A DNA stretch of 64,000 nucleotides from Polynucleobacter sp. UB-Tiil-W10 (GCF_018881605.1 NZ_JACVPZ010000001.1:1674001-1738000); one strand, 5' to 3'; counted from the first letter of the stretch, positions 40,223-51,944 are shown. The notes: generated from the sequence alone by a model not told the origin. Program-made: numbers and translations.

Positions 40223-40251
40223 TACTTTACTTCCGCACCATACTGATAGCG

Positions 40252-41016
40252 CTACTCTTTTAGCCATTCTTTAATAGCATCAAGATCGCGCTTGGTATCG
40301 CTTGAGCCAACAGCATCAGCCTCTGCAGGGGCATTACTTAATTTCGCAAGTGCTTTTTCTAGCGCTGCGATTTTTGCTTCTTGCTCGATCGTTGCATCGA
40401 TTAAACCCTTTAGAGCCATCGACACAGGATCATCTACATTGGGTGTAACACCATAAGCAGAAAAGTATTCTTTTGTTTTGCTATCTGGGCTTTGCGGTAA
40501 GTCCGGGTGCAAAATCCGCGCCGGAATGCCAACAGCAGTAGCTCCTGCAGGAATCTCTTTTAGTACCACTGCGTTAGAACCCACGCGTGCGCCATCGCCC
40601 ACAGTAAAACCGCCAAGTACTTTTGCGCCGGCACTGATAACAACGCCTTTACCAAGAGTAGGGTGGCGCTTAACGCCTTTATAAAGCGAAGTGCCTCCCA
40701 GGGTAACGCCCTGATAAATAGTGCAGTCATCACCAATTTCAGTTGTCTCGCCAATCACAATACCAAGCCCATGATCTAGGAAAACTCTGTGACCAATCTT
40801 TGCGCCAGGATGAATTTCAATACCCGTCAAAAAGCGTGCAAACATGGAAAGTACTCGTGCAATCCATTTCAGGCCGACATTCCATAAAAAATGGGAAACA
40901 CGATGCAACCAAACGGCATGTAAACCTTGGTAGCAGGTGATGACCTCGAGACGATTTCTTGCTGCTGGGTCTCTGGCGATGATGGAGTCGACTTGGTCGA
41001 AGAATGGATTGGACAT
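40252..41016 (-). CDS. cysE: Serine O-acetyltransferase
   Basis: Makes O-acetylserine for cysteine synthesis. 254 residues with the left-handed beta-helix (hexapeptide repeats from [16 protein letters not shown] to [15 protein letters not shown]) containing the active-site His in the HPTLG/LDHG region. The C-terminal extension after residue 180 is charged and longer than in short-form enzymes. Downstream of trmJ on the same strand. Confidence 0.94.
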   Translation of the reverse strand: MSNPFFDQVDSIIARDPAARNRLEVITCYQGLHAVWLHRVSHFLWNVGLKWIARVLSMFARFLTGIEIHPGAKIGHRVFLDHGLGIVIGETTEIGDDCTIYQGVTLGGTSLYKGVKRHPTLGKGVVISAGAKVLGGFTVGDGARVGSNAVVLKEIPAGATAVGIPARILHPDLPQSPDSKTKEYFSAYGVTPNVDDPVSMALKGLIDATIEQEAKIAALEKALAKLSNAPAEADAVGSSDTKRDLDAIKEWLKE

Positions 41017-41039
41017 GTTTTGATTTTAACGGGATGTGC

Positions 41040-41795
41040 TTATTTTCTCAGGAGCATCTGTTTTGCTATCCCCCGCAGAAGATCAATCTCTTCCTTATGC
41101 AGGCGACTACGTGCAAAGAGGGCCTGTATACGGGGCATGAGTTTCTTGGGGTTCGCTGGGTCTAAATAGCCTATTGCCTCCAGACCTTCACGCCAATGCT
41201 CCAGCATGGCCGCTACGGCTGCGGGATCGGCAAAGTCAGCCCTTTCTTCTCGGTTGGCCAACGAGTGCGGTTTGTCGGTATTCCGATGCAGCGTTTCTCT
41301 GAGGGTATAGGCGCAGACCATTAAGGCTTGAGCAAGATTGAGCGAGGGGTAGGCGGGATTGGCATCCAACCAGACCCTATGCGTGCATAAGGCTAAATGA
41401 TCGTTATCCAGGCCCGTCCTCTCTGGTCCAAAGAGGAGGGCAACCTTTCTTCCCCCTGAGGTCGTATCTGCTATTAAGGAGCGGGCATTTTCCCAGTCGA
41501 GGGCTGGTGGCCCAAATTCCCGATCACGGCTAGTGAGACCCAGCACAAGAGAGCATCCTTCTACGGCGGAAGCTAAGGCATCTGTTTCAGAGGACCCCTC
41601 TAGGATATCTACAGCACCGCTAGCCAGAGCAATCGCTTCAGCATTTGCCGCCATGCCTTTGATCTTGGGATTGATGAGGCGTAGATCGCTAAAGCCCATG
41701 GTTTTGAGGGCGCGCGCGGCTGAGCCGACGTTTCCAGGATGGCTGGTTTCGACTAAAACCCAACGAAGTAATTCGGCTGTATAGATATTCATCAA
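41040..41795 (-). CDS. trmJ: tRNA (cytidine/uridine-2'-O-)-methyltransferase TrmJ
   Basis: SPOUT-class methyltransferase acting on nucleotide 32 of tRNA anticodon loops. 251 residues; motif WVLVETSHPGNVGSAARALKT-type start, LLFGPERTGLDN and LNLAQALMVCAY (SAM-binding knot) are clear; a C-terminal helical extension is as in E. coli TrmJ. Divergent from suhB. Confidence 0.93.
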   Translation of the reverse strand: MMNIYTAELLRWVLVETSHPGNVGSAARALKTMGFSDLRLINPKIKGMAANAEAIALASGAVDILEGSSETDALASAVEGCSLVLGLTSRDREFGPPALDWENARSLIADTTSGGRKVALLFGPERTGLDNDHLALCTHRVWLDANPAYPSLNLAQALMVCAYTLRETLHRNTDKPHSLANREERADFADPAAVAAMLEHWREGLEAIGYLDPANPKKLMPRIQALFARSRLHKEEIDLLRGIAKQMLLRK

Positions 41796-41934
41796 TGCAC
41801 TAAGAAGGGGTTAATGGGATGTAATGGACGCTAATCGTTTAGAATCAATCTGTTAGCTTCGTATTGTCATTCAATTTACCCTAGTTGTAGGCAATACAAG
41901 GAGCTTGTTCTTATTTAATTTGTCCATCAATACT

Positions 41935-42723
41935 ATGCATCCCATGTTAAATGTGGCCGTCAAGGCCGCCCGTCGCGCTGGAACAGTCATCAATCGTGCT
42001 TCTTTGAATTTGGAGCGCTTGCAGGTTGACCGTAAGCAACATAACGATTTTGTAACCGAGGTGGACAAAGCCGCAGAAGTGGCCATCATAGAAACGCTGA
42101 GCGAAGCCTATCCAACCCATGGATTTTTGGCTGAAGAAACAGGCGAGCAAAATGCGGATGCAGAAAACGTCTGGATCATTGATCCCTTAGATGGCACAAC
42201 CAATTTCATTCATGGCTTTCCACAATATGCAGTGTCAATTGCGCTTGCAGTAAATGGGGTTATTCAACAAGCGGTTGTCTATGACCCAACCCGCGATGAA
42301 TTGTTTACCGCGACACGTGGTGCAGGCGCGTATTTGGACCGTCGGCGTTTACGTGTAGCTTCCCAAGATCGTTTAACGAATGCTTTGTTGGGTACTGGCT
42401 TCCCGTATCGTGAAGATCAAGATTTGGAAAAATATTTAAAGATTTTTGGCGAGATGACACGCCAATGTGCGGGTTTGCGTCGTCCAGGAGCTGCTTCATT
42501 GGATTTGGCATATGTTGCAGCCGGTCGTTACGATGGTTTCTTTGAGAGCGATCTCAAGCCATGGGATATGGCAGCAGGCGCTTTGCTGATTACTGAAGCG
42601 GGTGGATTGATTGGCAACTATCGCGGCGAAGAAGGTTTTCTGAAAAGCGGTGAAGTCATGGCGGCAAATCCACGCATCTTTGCGCAGATGGTGCAGTCAC
42701 TTTCAAAATACTCAGTTTCTTAA
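41935..42723 (+). CDS. suhB: Inositol-1-monophosphatase SuhB
   Basis: Mg-dependent phosphatase of the IMPase family, 262 residues; SuhB also joins the rRNA antitermination complex in E. coli. [17 protein letters not shown] and [15 protein letters not shown] are the metal-site motifs. The frame is open to TTG 41905 beside AAGGAG, but ATG 41935 gives [16 protein letters not shown], matching the conserved N-terminus. Confidence 0.93.
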   Translation: MHPMLNVAVKAARRAGTVINRASLNLERLQVDRKQHNDFVTEVDKAAEVAIIETLSEAYPTHGFLAEETGEQNADAENVWIIDPLDGTTNFIHGFPQYAVSIALAVNGVIQQAVVYDPTRDELFTATRGAGAYLDRRRLRVASQDRLTNALLGTGFPYREDQDLEKYLKIFGEMTRQCAGLRRPGAASLDLAYVAAGRYDGFFESDLKPWDMAAGALLITEAGGLIGNYRGEEGFLKSGEVMAANPRIFAQMVQSLSKYSVS

Positions 42724-42747
42724 TTCACTTCTTAATTCGTTTTTTAA

Positions 42748-43530
42748 TCAGTGCTTAATAAGATCTAGATAGCGCACTCCAGCGCTATCTATTAAAAGGG
42801 CGCTTGCCCGAGGGCGCAGGCTCTCAGGGTGATCTAAATCCCAGTCTGATAAAACCCAGCGTTGCCAGGTCTGTGTACCCATCAATTCCTCATGATGCGC
42901 TGGCATGTGCGTATGCCCATGAATCAATCTGTCACCAGATTGCTCTCTCAATACAGCGGCGCATGCTTGTTGTGTGACATCCATTTTGCGTTGGTGTGAC
43001 TCGGAGCGTTGCGTAGCTTGATATTGATTATGACTATTACTGCGCAGATGATGGGCAATGCCTTTGCGCCAATTGAGTGGCAGGCCTAAGAAGATTTTTT
43101 GTATCCACGGCTTTCTAACCCAGTTACGAAATACTTGATAACCAGTATCTGCAGTACATAAAGCATCACCATGGGCGAGTACCCATTTTTGCGAAGCAAT
43201 CTCTACTGCGCTTGGATCTGACAAGAGAGTCATGCCCGTTTTTTTAATAAAACTTTTACCGATTAAAAAATCCCGATTGCCATGTAGGTAATACGTTTTT
43301 ACTTTTGTAGAAAGGCTCGCAATTGCACGCTGCACTTCTTGCTGGAAAGGTGAGGATGCAGCAGCATCATCACCTATCCAATATTCAAATAAATCACCCA
43401 GAATAAATACGGCCTCGACTTTGGGAGCTTCTTTCTCGCAGAAGTCAAAAAAGCGTTGCGCCGTCAAGGGCATTGACGGCGTGAGGTGCAAATCTGATAT
43501 GAGCAGTGCGCTCGCGTATTGCGGAATCAT
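42748..43530 (-). CDS. lpxH: UDP-2,3-diacylglucosamine diphosphatase LpxH
   Basis: Calcineurin-like metallophosphatase of lipid A synthesis, 260 residues. Motifs [27 protein letters not shown] and GHTHMPAH supply the two-metal centre. It overlaps ppiB by 4 nt; ppiB-lpxH order is common in betaproteobacteria. Confidence 0.94.
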   Translation of the reverse strand: MIPQYASALLISDLHLTPSMPLTAQRFFDFCEKEAPKVEAVFILGDLFEYWIGDDAAASSPFQQEVQRAIASLSTKVKTYYLHGNRDFLIGKSFIKKTGMTLLSDPSAVEIASQKWVLAHGDALCTADTGYQVFRNWVRKPWIQKIFLGLPLNWRKGIAHHLRSNSHNQYQATQRSESHQRKMDVTQQACAAVLREQSGDRLIHGHTHMPAHHEELMGTQTWQRWVLSDWDLDHPESLRPRASALLIDSAGVRYLDLIKH

Positions 43531-44030
43531 TCCTCGAGAACGGTAGCTTTCTCGATGACAACATCTTCAGCAGGAACGTCTTGATGAAAGCCAGAACTAC
43601 TGGTCTTGACCTTGCGAATCGTATCGACAACATCCATACCATCTGTGACTTTGCCAAATACTGCATAGCCCCAACCTTGAGCATTAGGAGCGGTATGGTT
43701 TAAGAAATCATTGTCATTGACGTTGATGAAAAATTGGGCGGTAGCAGAGTGAGGATCGCTAGTGCGAGCCATTGCTACGGTGTAACGATCATTCTTCAGG
43801 CCGTTGTTAGCTTCGTTTTCAATCTCAGCGCCTGTTGGCTTTTGTTTCATGCCAGCAGTCATGCCGCCACCTTGAACCATGAAGTTATCAATCACGCGAT
43901 GGAAAATCGTGCCATCGTAATGACCGCTTTTTACATATTGCAAAAAATTAGCAACGCTTTTAGGTGCCTTAGCTACATCAAGGGTGAGGGTGATATCACC
44001 CTTGTTAGTTTTTAAGAGTACTTTCGCCAT
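43527..44030 (-). CDS. ppiB: Peptidyl-prolyl cis-trans isomerase, cyclophilin type
   Basis: 167 residues without a signal peptide, so cytoplasmic. [14 protein letters not shown] contains the catalytic Arg region, and [13 protein letters not shown] is typical. Its start lies within the end of the TPR lipoprotein gene (26-nt overlap), and its stop overlaps lpxH. Confidence 0.94.
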   Translation of the reverse strand: MAKVLLKTNKGDITLTLDVAKAPKSVANFLQYVKSGHYDGTIFHRVIDNFMVQGGGMTAGMKQKPTGAEIENEANNGLKNDRYTVAMARTSDPHSATAQFFINVNDNDFLNHTAPNAQGWGYAVFGKVTDGMDVVDTIRKVKTSSSGFHQDVPAEDVVIEKATVLEE

Positions 44031-44940
44031 TATTGGATCTACTTTCTGGAAGGTTAGTGGATGGGTTATTGCTCGGCAGAGAGCCCGAAGTATTCGGAGT
44101 TGAATTTACTGCAGGATTCACTGCGGGATTAATAGAACGCTTTGCGGGAGGCTTCAATATTTCTAGCAGCGCCTTCGCGCGGTTGGAATACTGACGTTGA
44201 TTTAACTGGACATTTTTGGCAGCATCTTCATAAGCTTGCGCACCAAGGCGAATATAGATCTCACCTAAATTGGCTGAGGCAATGGCATAACTAGGGCGCA
44301 GTTTTAATGCCAGCTCTAAATAATCTCGTGCTTCAATCCATTGACCTTGGTTCGCAGCAATCGCTGCCAAATTATTGTAAGGCTCAGGTAGCTCTGGAAA
44401 CTGCTGGGTAATTTCAATCAAAGTCTTTTTGGCTTGATCAAACTGACGCATCTCAATTTGTAAGCGCGCTTTTACAAAACGCAATTGCACATTACGCGGA
44501 GTCTTCTTAAGATCCACATTGATTTGAGTAACTGCGTCTTGATACTTGCGCGCCTTAATGAGTTTTTCGACCTCAGATGGAACGGCGTTCTTGGTGATCG
44601 GATCAGGCTCAATAATCAAGAAGGATAAAAATGGAACCCCAACAGTCTCTGAGAGCTCTGGGTTTAATGGGTCGTAGCCCATATCAGCAGACAGTCTAGG
44701 TGGGTCAGTCGGGCTGTAGCCACCCAAATAGGGTTGAGGCGCAGCTTGGGTTGAGCTGGTTTCCTGGGCATTTAAAGCCCGAATTTCCGAATCAGCACGT
44801 TGCTGGGCGGGGGTACTACAGCCTGTCATCAGCGCCAAAAATGCCAAAGAAGCAAAAGCTGGAGCTAAGACCTTACTGAGGGCTGGACGTGGCGCTGGGA
44901 CGTTGTGGGACATAGAGGAAGGGGTGTGAAACGGGCTCAT
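44005..44940 (-). CDS. Tetratricopeptide repeat lipoprotein
   Basis: 311 residues in the longest form. Signal with lipobox LMTGC (Cys41), then a disordered Pro-rich stretch, three to four TPR-like repeats (about 135-265) and a low-complexity Asn/Pro/Ser tail ([10 protein letters not shown]). ATG 44913 is an alternative start giving a shorter signal; no clear Shine-Dalgarno sequence before either. The cluster with ppiB and lpxH suggests an envelope role, but the function is unknown. Confidence 0.8.
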   Translation of the reverse strand: MSPFHTPSSMSHNVPAPRPALSKVLAPAFASLAFLALMTGCSTPAQQRADSEIRALNAQETSSTQAAPQPYLGGYSPTDPPRLSADMGYDPLNPELSETVGVPFLSFLIIEPDPITKNAVPSEVEKLIKARKYQDAVTQINVDLKKTPRNVQLRFVKARLQIEMRQFDQAKKTLIEITQQFPELPEPYNNLAAIAANQGQWIEARDYLELALKLRPSYAIASANLGEIYIRLGAQAYEDAAKNVQLNQRQYSNRAKALLEILKPPAKRSINPAVNPAVNSTPNTSGSLPSNNPSTNLPESRSNNGESTLKN

Positions 44941-45000
44941 TCGATATACTCAGCGCTCAGTCTAACAAATTGGCGCTACTTGCCCCACCTTTATAGCCCT

Positions 45001-46422
45001 ATGCTGCAAATCTATAACACCCTAAGTCGTTCAAAACAGGTCTTTCAGCCCATCGTACCGGGCAAGGTGAAGATGTACGTCTGCGGTATGACGGTCTATG
45101 ACTTTTGCCATATTGGCCACGCTAGGGTCATGATTGTCTTTGATATGGTGGTTCGTTGGCTCAGGGATAGCGGCTATGAAGTGCAGTATGTACGCAACAT
45201 CACGGATATTGACGACAAAATCATCAACCGCGCTATCGAGAATGGCGAGACCATTTCTGCATTAACTAATCGCTTTATTGGCGCTATGCACGCCGACTCT
45301 GACGAGTTGGGTTTAATACGTCCCGATCAGGAGCCGCGGGCCACCGACTACATCGCGCAGATGCAGGGCATGATTGGCAAATTGATTGAAAATGAATTGG
45401 CATACCAAGCGAATGATGGCGATGTCAATTTTGCTGTGCGCTTACTGCCGCGATACGGTCAACTATCTGGTAAGACGCTAGATGAACTCAATGCTGGCGA
45501 ACGTGTAGCAGTAGGGGATGGCAAACGTGATCCGCTCGATTTTGTTTTATGGAAAAGCGCCAAGCCAGAAGAGCCAGAAGATACTCGTTGGCAATCCCCT
45601 TGGGGTGTAGGTCGTCCAGGTTGGCACATCGAATGTTCGGCAATGTCGTGTGATTTGCTAGGTGAGCACTTTGATATCCATGGCGGTGGCGCTGATTTAC
45701 AGTTCCCGCACCATGAAAATGAAATCGCTCAAAGCGAAGGTGCCCTGTATGGCAAAGATCGCAAAGAAGATGATGCTCCGTTTGTTAACTACTGGATGCA
45801 TAACGGGCACATCCGCGTAAACGAAGAGAAGATGTCTAAGTCTTTAGGCAACTTCTTTTTAATCCGGGATGTTTTAAAAAGTTTTGATCCAGAGGTACTG
45901 CGTTTCTTCATGTTGAAGGCGCATTACCGTAGTCCAATTAATTACAGCGATGCGCAATTAGAAGAGGCCCGTTCTGGCTTGGCCCGTCTATACACTGCCT
46001 TGGCTCAAGGACCTAAGGCACAGGCAATTGCACTGGACCCTAATAATCCGTGGGCAACGCGCTTTGCCACTGCGATGAATGACGACTTCAATACGCCCGA
46101 AGCGATTGCAGTCTTGTTTGATCTGGCAAGTGAAGTCAACCGCGCGCAAGGCGATGAAAAACAAGCGCTTGCCAATATATTGAAGGCACTGGGCGCTTCA
46201 TTGAATTTCTTGCAACGTGATCCCACGGCATTTTTGCAAGCGGGGTCTAAAGATCAAGAAGGCTTAAGCCCAGCGCAAATTGAAGAACAGATTGCAGAGC
46301 GTGTGGCTGCTAAGCAGGGAAAAGACTTTGCTAAAGCTGACATGATTCGTAAAACATTATTAGAACAAGGGATTGTTCTAGAAGATAAACCCGGCGGCTT
46401 AACAGAATGGCGTAGGGCTTAA
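45001..46422 (+). CDS. cysS: Cysteinyl-tRNA synthetase
   Basis: Class I synthetase, 473 residues. Zinc site Cys28 in [13 protein letters not shown] motif in [17 protein letters not shown] and KMSKSLGN are intact. The frame is open upstream to 44905, but ATG 45001 gives the standard start [12 protein letters not shown]. Its stop shares one base with the next ATG. Confidence 0.96.
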   Translation: MLQIYNTLSRSKQVFQPIVPGKVKMYVCGMTVYDFCHIGHARVMIVFDMVVRWLRDSGYEVQYVRNITDIDDKIINRAIENGETISALTNRFIGAMHADSDELGLIRPDQEPRATDYIAQMQGMIGKLIENELAYQANDGDVNFAVRLLPRYGQLSGKTLDELNAGERVAVGDGKRDPLDFVLWKSAKPEEPEDTRWQSPWGVGRPGWHIECSAMSCDLLGEHFDIHGGGADLQFPHHENEIAQSEGALYGKDRKEDDAPFVNYWMHNGHIRVNEEKMSKSLGNFFLIRDVLKSFDPEVLRFFMLKAHYRSPINYSDAQLEEARSGLARLYTALAQGPKAQAIALDPNNPWATRFATAMNDDFNTPEAIAVLFDLASEVNRAQGDEKQALANILKALGASLNFLQRDPTAFLQAGSKDQEGLSPAQIEEQIAERVAAKQGKDFAKADMIRKTLLEQGIVLEDKPGGLTEWRRA

Positions 46423-47090
46423 TGACAGCAGTGAAAGAAAAAACAGCAGCAGAATCCATCTTGCAAGAAGTTGCCCCAGATTATTGGGAGCAGGCTTGTA
46501 AGGAGTTGATGAAGCAAGACCGCATTCTCAAAAAAATTATCCCGAAGTATGGATCTGGATTTTTAGTCACCCGTGGCGATGCGTTTAATACACTGGCAAG
46601 ATCAATTGTTGGGCAGCAGATTTCAGTAGCGGCGGCGCAATCGGTTTGGAATAGGGTGCTTGCTGCTAGCAAAAAGAAAGTGACCCCTAAAAATATCCTG
46701 GCACTCACAATAGAAGAATTGCGCGCTGCTGGTTTATCTGGTCGTAAGGTCGAGTACATCCGAGATTTAGCGGACCACTTTGATTCTGGTCGCTTGCATG
46801 CTAACCAGTGGAAAGACATGGATGACGAGAGCGTTATCAAGGAATTGAGCTCAATTCGGGGAATTGGTCGTTGGACTGCCGAAATGTTCCTCATTTTCAA
46901 TATGGTTCGCCCCAATATCCTGCCCTTAGACGACGTTGGCCTGATTAAGGCCATCTCCCTCAATTACTTCAGTGGCGAGCCTGTCAGCCGCCATGAGGCC
47001 CGTGAGGTGGCGGCAAATTGGGCGCCTTGGCGTACGGTTGCCACCTGGTATATGTGGAGAAGTATCGACCCAATCCCAGTTGAATATTAA
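46422..47090 (+). CDS. DNA-3-methyladenine glycosylase II (HhH-GPD family)
   Basis: Base-excision repair glycosylase of the AlkA-like group, 222 residues. Helix-hairpin-helix SSIRGIGRWTAEMFL and the catalytic Asp in LPLDDVGL are present; the N-terminal AlkA domain is absent, as in the short form. TAATG overlap with cysS and 9 nt before accA suggest one transcript. Confidence 0.9.
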   Translation: MTAVKEKTAAESILQEVAPDYWEQACKELMKQDRILKKIIPKYGSGFLVTRGDAFNTLARSIVGQQISVAAAQSVWNRVLAASKKKVTPKNILALTIEELRAAGLSGRKVEYIRDLADHFDSGRLHANQWKDMDDESVIKELSSIRGIGRWTAEMFLIFNMVRPNILPLDDVGLIKAISLNYFSGEPVSRHEAREVAANWAPWRTVATWYMWRSIDPIPVEY

Positions 47091-47099
47091 AATCAGACT

Positions 47100-48071
47100 A
47101 TGAAAACGACTTTCCTGGATTTTGAGCAGCAAATCGCCGAATTAGAGTCAAAGATTGAAGAGCTGCGTTTTGTGCAAGATGAGTCATCGGTAGACATCTC
47201 CGATGAGATTAAAACGCTTGCTGAAAAAAGTCAGCAGCTGACTAAAGACGTTTATGCCAATCTCACTCCTTGGCAGGTATCTCAAGTGGCGCGCCATCCG
47301 CAGCGTCCTTACACCCTAGATTACGTTGGCGCCTTATTTACAGACTTTCACGAGTTGCATGGTGATCGTACTTTTGCAGATGATCAATCGATCATCGGTG
47401 GCTTAGCCCGTTTTGAAAACCAACCCTGTATGGTGATCGGCCATCAGAAGGGGCGCGATACCAAAGAGCGCGCTCTCAGAAACTTCGGCATGAGTCGTCC
47501 TGAAGGTTATCGCAAAGCAATGCGCCTGATGCGTCTTGCCGAAAAGTTTGGTATTCCGGTTTTCACCTTCGTTGATACACCGGGCGCATTCCCTGGCATT
47601 GATGCAGAAGAGCGCAATCAATCCGAAGCGATTGGCCGTAACCTATACGTGCAAGCAGAACTCGAAGTACCTATCATCGCCACCATTATTGGTGAAGGTG
47701 GCTCTGGTGGTGCTTTAGCAATTGCCATGGGTGACGTAGTCTTGATGTTGCAAAACTCTACTTACTCGGTAATCTCCCCTGAGGGTTGTGCTTCCATTCT
47801 GTGGAAGACAGCCGATAAGGCTCCGGAGGCTGCAGAGCAGTTAGGCTTAACGGCGCAACGCCTAAAAACTTTAGGCCTGATTGACAAGATTGTGGCTGAG
47901 CCAATTGGTGGTGCGCATCGTGATTACGACAATATGATGAGCAATATGCGTAAAGCACTTGCTGAATCTTTAAAAACTTTTGACGGCATGAAAGTAGATG
48001 CATTGCTTGAGCGTCGTCATGATCGTTTGATGAGCTATGGCAAGTTCAAGGAAATTACAGCAAAGTCCTAA
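47100..48071 (+). CDS. accA: Acetyl-CoA carboxylase carboxyltransferase subunit alpha
   Basis: Alpha half of the carboxyltransferase that makes malonyl-CoA, 323 residues. N-terminal helical segment, then the crotonase-like fold with [24 protein letters not shown] substrate loop and [12 protein letters not shown]. The 3' end overlaps tilS by 35 nt. Confidence 0.96.
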   Translation: MKTTFLDFEQQIAELESKIEELRFVQDESSVDISDEIKTLAEKSQQLTKDVYANLTPWQVSQVARHPQRPYTLDYVGALFTDFHELHGDRTFADDQSIIGGLARFENQPCMVIGHQKGRDTKERALRNFGMSRPEGYRKAMRLMRLAEKFGIPVFTFVDTPGAFPGIDAEERNQSEAIGRNLYVQAELEVPIIATIIGEGGSGGALAIAMGDVVLMLQNSTYSVISPEGCASILWKTADKAPEAAEQLGLTAQRLKTLGLIDKIVAEPIGGAHRDYDNMMSNMRKALAESLKTFDGMKVDALLERRHDRLMSYGKFKEITAKS

Positions 48072-49371
48072 ACCCGGAAAACGAATTGCGGTTGCCTTAA
48101 GTGGTGGCCTCGATTCGGTTGTTTTGCTCGATACGGTTTGCAAGGCGCAAACTAAAGCAGCAACACAAAACAAAAACCAAGCCAAAAACCAGATCTTCGC
48201 ATTTCACATTCATCATGGCTTACAAAAGCCTGCTGATGATTGGCTTGTTTTTTGTGAGAAGCTAGCAAAAAAATATCAGATTCATTTTGATTTTCGACTC
48301 CTGCATCTAGATAACTCTGGCGAGCAAGGCAATATTGAGGCTAGAGCAAGAGCAGGGCGTTACGAAGCGCTCAGCGATCTTTGCGAAGAGTATGGCATTG
48401 AAGACTTGCTCTTAGCGCATCATCAAAACGACCAAGCTGAAACCGTTCTTCTGCAGCTCCTAAGGGGTTCTGGTGTTGCTGGGTTATCTGGGATGCCGCT
48501 GAATAGAGAATTCGGTAGAGGAACCTCTCGTAATCAAAGCCTTACTCTTTGGCGACCACTCTTGAATCAAAGTAGGCAAGAGCTTGAGGCTTATGCCAAA
48601 GAACATCAGCTCAAATGGATTGAAGACCCCAGCAATCAAGATCTTCAATACCGGCGCAATGCGGTACGTAAAAAAGTCATTCCTGCTTTAGTAAGCATTC
48701 AGCCAGAAGCATTAGCAAATATGGCACGGAGCGCAGAGCTACTTGGCGAGGCGCAAGTTCTACTGAACCGACTAGCAACGCAAGATGGCAAAAGCATTCT
48801 CAGCAAAGGCCAATTAAAAGTAGCACCACTGCTCGCTTTGGCCAATCAAGATTTACCAGCCGCAAATAATGTTCTGAGATATTGGTTGCAAACCCAACAG
48901 TTGGCCATGCCCTCTCAAGAACGTTTGCAAGCTTGGTGGCGTGATCTTGCTCATGTCAAAGCAGACGCAAGACTTGAGTGGTTGCATGATGCTCGGAAGA
49001 TTTACCTGTGGCGCGGACTGCTACAGGTAGCAAAAACAGATGAAGGGCGCTGGGTTATCAAAGCATTGCCAGCCAACTCTAAGAAAATGGGCCTTCCTGC
49101 AGATTGGGTAAAAGTAGCCCAAGAGAGCAATCAGATTAGCCTGAGAGAACGCCTTGGCTCAGAGAAGATTCAGATTAAACCCAAGACGCCCCGTAAAAGC
49201 CTCAAAAACCTCTACCAAGAGGCTGATATCCCGCCATGGGAGCGTCAGGCACCTTTGCTCTACATCCATGATGAATTGATTGCTGTAGCGGGTATTGGGC
49301 TTAGCTATCCACATCTGATTGCCTCGGGTAAGCGAGTGATCCTGGAATGGGTACAAAACCCTGTAAAATAA
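48037..49371 (+). CDS. tilS: tRNA(Ile)-lysidine synthetase
   Basis: Converts C34 of tRNA-Ile(CAU) to lysidine. 444 residues: PP-loop [14 protein letters not shown] near residue 20, [15 protein letters not shown] central block and a C-terminal domain. The start at 48037 lies inside accA; an internal start a little downstream cannot be excluded, but the PP-loop must be included. Confidence 0.93.
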   Translation: MASSRKLQQSPKPGKRIAVALSGGLDSVVLLDTVCKAQTKAATQNKNQAKNQIFAFHIHHGLQKPADDWLVFCEKLAKKYQIHFDFRLLHLDNSGEQGNIEARARAGRYEALSDLCEEYGIEDLLLAHHQNDQAETVLLQLLRGSGVAGLSGMPLNREFGRGTSRNQSLTLWRPLLNQSRQELEAYAKEHQLKWIEDPSNQDLQYRRNAVRKKVIPALVSIQPEALANMARSAELLGEAQVLLNRLATQDGKSILSKGQLKVAPLLALANQDLPAANNVLRYWLQTQQLAMPSQERLQAWWRDLAHVKADARLEWLHDARKIYLWRGLLQVAKTDEGRWVIKALPANSKKMGLPADWVKVAQESNQISLRERLGSEKIQIKPKTPRKSLKNLYQEADIPPWERQAPLLYIHDELIAVAGIGLSYPHLIASGKRVILEWVQNPVK

Positions 49372-49432
49372 GCCCTTTTTAGACCCTCAAGGATTCATTT
49401 CCTTGTTACAGACAGTTAAATAGACGGTTTTT

Positions 49433-50683
49433 ATGGCTCTTATCGTTCATAAATATGGCGGCACCTCAATGGGCTCAACTGAGCGCATTGCCAATGTTGC
49501 TAAGCGCGTTGCCAAATGGATGCGTGCCGGCCACCAAGTAGTGGTTGTGCCTTCAGCTATGTCTGGCGAAACCAATCGCTTGCTAGGCCTGGCAAAAGAA
49601 ATCAATCCTGATGCAAATCCTCGCGAGTTAGATCAAATTGCATCTACTGGTGAGCAAGTCAGCTCTGGCTTATTGGCGCTAGCATTAATGCGTGAAGGTG
49701 TTGATGCAGTCAGTTACGCAGGTTGGCAAGTAACGGTACACACCGATTCTGCATTTACCAAAGCACGCATTAAGAGTATCGAGAGTGACAAGATTCTTAA
49801 AGATCTCAATGCTGGACGTGCGGTAGTCGTTACTGGCTTTCAGGGTGTTGATCCTAACGGCAATATCACTACATTAGGTCGTGGCGGTTCAGATACATCA
49901 GCAGTAGCGATGGCAGCAGCCTTAAAAGCCGACGAGTGCTTGATCTATACGGACGTTGATGGCGTTTACACAACCGATCCACGTGTTTGTGAAGATGCGC
50001 GACGTCTCGATAAGATTACCTTTGAAGAGATGCTAGAAATGGCCAGCTTAGGTTCAAAGGTATTGCAGATTCGATCAGTAGAGTTTGCAGGAAAGTACAA
50101 AGTTAAAACCCGGGTTCTGTCTTCTTTGACAGACCCATTGATGCCCTTAGACCAAGAGATGAAGTCGGGCACCTTGATTACATTTGAAGAGGACAGCACT
50201 ATGGAAGCCGCAGTTATTTCCGGCATCGCCTTTGCGCGTGATGAAGCGAAGATTACCGTTCTTGGAGTTCCTGATCGACCAGGTATTGCTTATCAAATCC
50301 TTGGCCCGATTGCGGATGCCAACATCGATGTGGACATCATCATCCAGAATCAATCTGTTGAAGGGAAGACTGACTTTACATTCACAGTTCCACGCGCTGA
50401 TTATCAAAAGGCCTTGGATATTCTGAAGAACACAGTGCAAGCGCACATCGAAGCAAAAGAAATCTCAGGCGATCCAAAGGTTTCCAAAGTTTCAGTAGTT
50501 GGCGTAGGTATGCGTTCCCACGTTGGCGTTGCCAGCAAGATGTTCCGCACCTTGTCGGAAGAGGGCATCAACATCTTGATGATCTCCACTAGCGAAATCA
50601 AGATTTCTGTAGTGATTGATGAGAAATACATGGAATTGGCTGTACGTGCACTCCACAAGGCATTTGAGCTGGATCAGAAGTAA
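49433..50683 (+). CDS. lysC: Aspartate kinase
   Basis: First step of the lysine/threonine/methionine family, 416 residues, the single-chain type with two C-terminal ACT domains that bind feedback inhibitors. KYGGTSMG at the N-terminus and TTLGRGGSDTSAVAMAAAL are the kinase motifs. Feedback by lysine and threonine together is the known pattern for such enzymes in betaproteobacteria but cannot be verified here. Followed by tRNA-Ser. Confidence 0.95.
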   Translation: MALIVHKYGGTSMGSTERIANVAKRVAKWMRAGHQVVVVPSAMSGETNRLLGLAKEINPDANPRELDQIASTGEQVSSGLLALALMREGVDAVSYAGWQVTVHTDSAFTKARIKSIESDKILKDLNAGRAVVVTGFQGVDPNGNITTLGRGGSDTSAVAMAAALKADECLIYTDVDGVYTTDPRVCEDARRLDKITFEEMLEMASLGSKVLQIRSVEFAGKYKVKTRVLSSLTDPLMPLDQEMKSGTLITFEEDSTMEAAVISGIAFARDEAKITVLGVPDRPGIAYQILGPIADANIDVDIIIQNQSVEGKTDFTFTVPRADYQKALDILKNTVQAHIEAKEISGDPKVSKVSVVGVGMRSHVGVASKMFRTLSEEGINILMISTSEIKISVVIDEKYMELAVRALHKAFELDQK

Positions 50684-50756
50684 GTCAAAAAGCACAATAA
50701 ACCCCTCAGAAGCGGTTATCCGTTAAACTGTGGGGCGTTGTAATAGTAAGAAGTAC

Positions 50757-50851
50757 GGAGACGTGGCCGAGCTGGTCGAAGGCACTCCCCTGCTAAGGGA
50801 GCATCGGGGCTAAAACTCTGATCGGAGGTTCGAATCCTCTCGTCTCCGCCA
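50757..50851 (+). tRNA. tRNA-Ser (anticodon GCT)
   Basis: 95-nt class II tRNA: acceptor GGAGACG/CGTCTCC, anticodon loop CTGCTAA giving GCT, long variable arm (CATCGGGGCTAAAACTCTGATCG region), T loop TTCGAAT and encoded CCA. Confidence 0.97.
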
Positions 50852-50892
50852 AAATATTTGGCACATCAAATATGGACCGCAGTACCCAGATG

Positions 50893-50921
50893 AGCCCCGC
50901 CAACCGCGGGGCTTTTCTTTT
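50893..50921 (+). terminator. Intrinsic terminator after tRNA-Ser
   Basis: GCCCCGC/GCGGGGC stem with 5-nt loop followed by TTTTCTTTT. The remaining spacer to 51119 is AT-rich, contains ATAATA/TATTAT inverted arms and probably the promoter of the next gene. Confidence 0.92.
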
Positions 50922-51119
50922 GGATTTTTCTCAACGGTCGCGATTGTCATAACTTTGGCTATGAAAAGATGTCTTTTCTGAGCACACATTTGAAACGGTC
51001 ACGTTTTAAAGTGATAATAATATTTAACGCTATTATAAAATCTATAGCATATTGATAAAATGTTAATCAATGCGTATAACGCCAATCTATAAAGTGCTTA
51101 AAAATATCCAAAGGGTTTT

Positions 51120-51803
51120 ATGAAAAAATTATTAGTAGCTTCCGGTGTTTTGCTTTCGACAGTTGTAGCCAGCCAGGCTAATGCACAGTCAAGGTTTGAG
51201 GGTTTTTATGGTCAACTTGGTATTGGCTATGAAAACGTAAGTCCAACCACATCAAGCACGCTGGTAGTTAATGGTGTGAATGTGCCTACTTCTCTATCAG
51301 CTGTCAATACCAATAGTTTTGCTGGAACAGCTACCCTTGGATACACCTTTGCAGTTGATAAAGATTTTCTCTTGGGAATTGGTGCAGAGTATTCACCTAT
51401 CGCTGGCAATTCTTCTAATGTGACGTATAACGTGGTGGGATACAACATTCCACTCGGTACATTTAAAAAGAAAAATTCCTACAATTTCTTCATTGCTCCC
51501 AGCGCGGCCATTGGCAGGGATCAATTGGCGTACTTTAAAGTCGGCTATACCGGCGCACAAATTGAAACGACCGATCTTGGCGGAGCCTCAGACACAACCA
51601 ATTACCATGGGTATTCACTTGGTCTAGGCTATAAACAATTTATTAGCGCGGGACTCTATGGCTTTGGTGAAGTCAATTACTTTAAATACAGCAACCAAAC
51701 TTCTAATGCGACCGGAACGATTGGTGGCTACCCAGCTAGTGCCTCGCTCACCTCTGGAGCGAGTGCTACCAACTTTATCGTTGGTTTGGGATATAAGTTT
51801 TAA
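51120..51803 (+). CDS. Outer membrane beta-barrel protein
   Basis: 227 residues. Signal peptide MKKLLVASGVLLSTVVASQANA, then alternating hydrophobic/polar strands rich in Gly, Tyr and Ser (GQLGIGYENV, GTATLGYTFAV, YSLGLGYKQF) and the C-terminal FIVGLGYKF ending in Phe, the BAM recognition signal. Predicted small eight-stranded-type barrel of the OmpA-like/porin-like group; role unknown. AAAGGG precedes the start. It begins the AT-richer part of the window. Confidence 0.85.
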   Translation: MKKLLVASGVLLSTVVASQANAQSRFEGFYGQLGIGYENVSPTTSSTLVVNGVNVPTSLSAVNTNSFAGTATLGYTFAVDKDFLLGIGAEYSPIAGNSSNVTYNVVGYNIPLGTFKKKNSYNFFIAPSAAIGRDQLAYFKVGYTGAQIETTDLGGASDTTNYHGYSLGLGYKQFISAGLYGFGEVNYFKYSNQTSNATGTIGGYPASASLTSGASATNFIVGLGYKF

Positions 51804-51870
51804 AAAATTAACTTAAGAGGTGCTGTGATCGGGATCGCCTCAGGTAGGAGATCCCCAAAGCATTCTGCGT

Positions 51871-51898
51871 TATTTTGAGGATAAATATTCTCAAAATA
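51871..51898. repeat. Inverted repeat between the barrel gene and the RDD gene
   Basis: Nine-bp arms TATTTTGAG and CTCAAAATA with a 10-nt loop. No T-run follows. It may end the barrel transcript or bind a regulator of the RDD gene about 45 nt downstream. Confidence 0.45.
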
Positions 51899-51944
51899 GG
51901 CCTTTATAGGCAATAGATCGTTCTAAAAAAGATATACTTTATTG

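Noticed and set aside
50757..51119. Phage or island attachment site at tRNA-Ser
   Set aside because: No second copy of the tRNA 3' end was noticed in the following 13 kb and no integrase gene is present.
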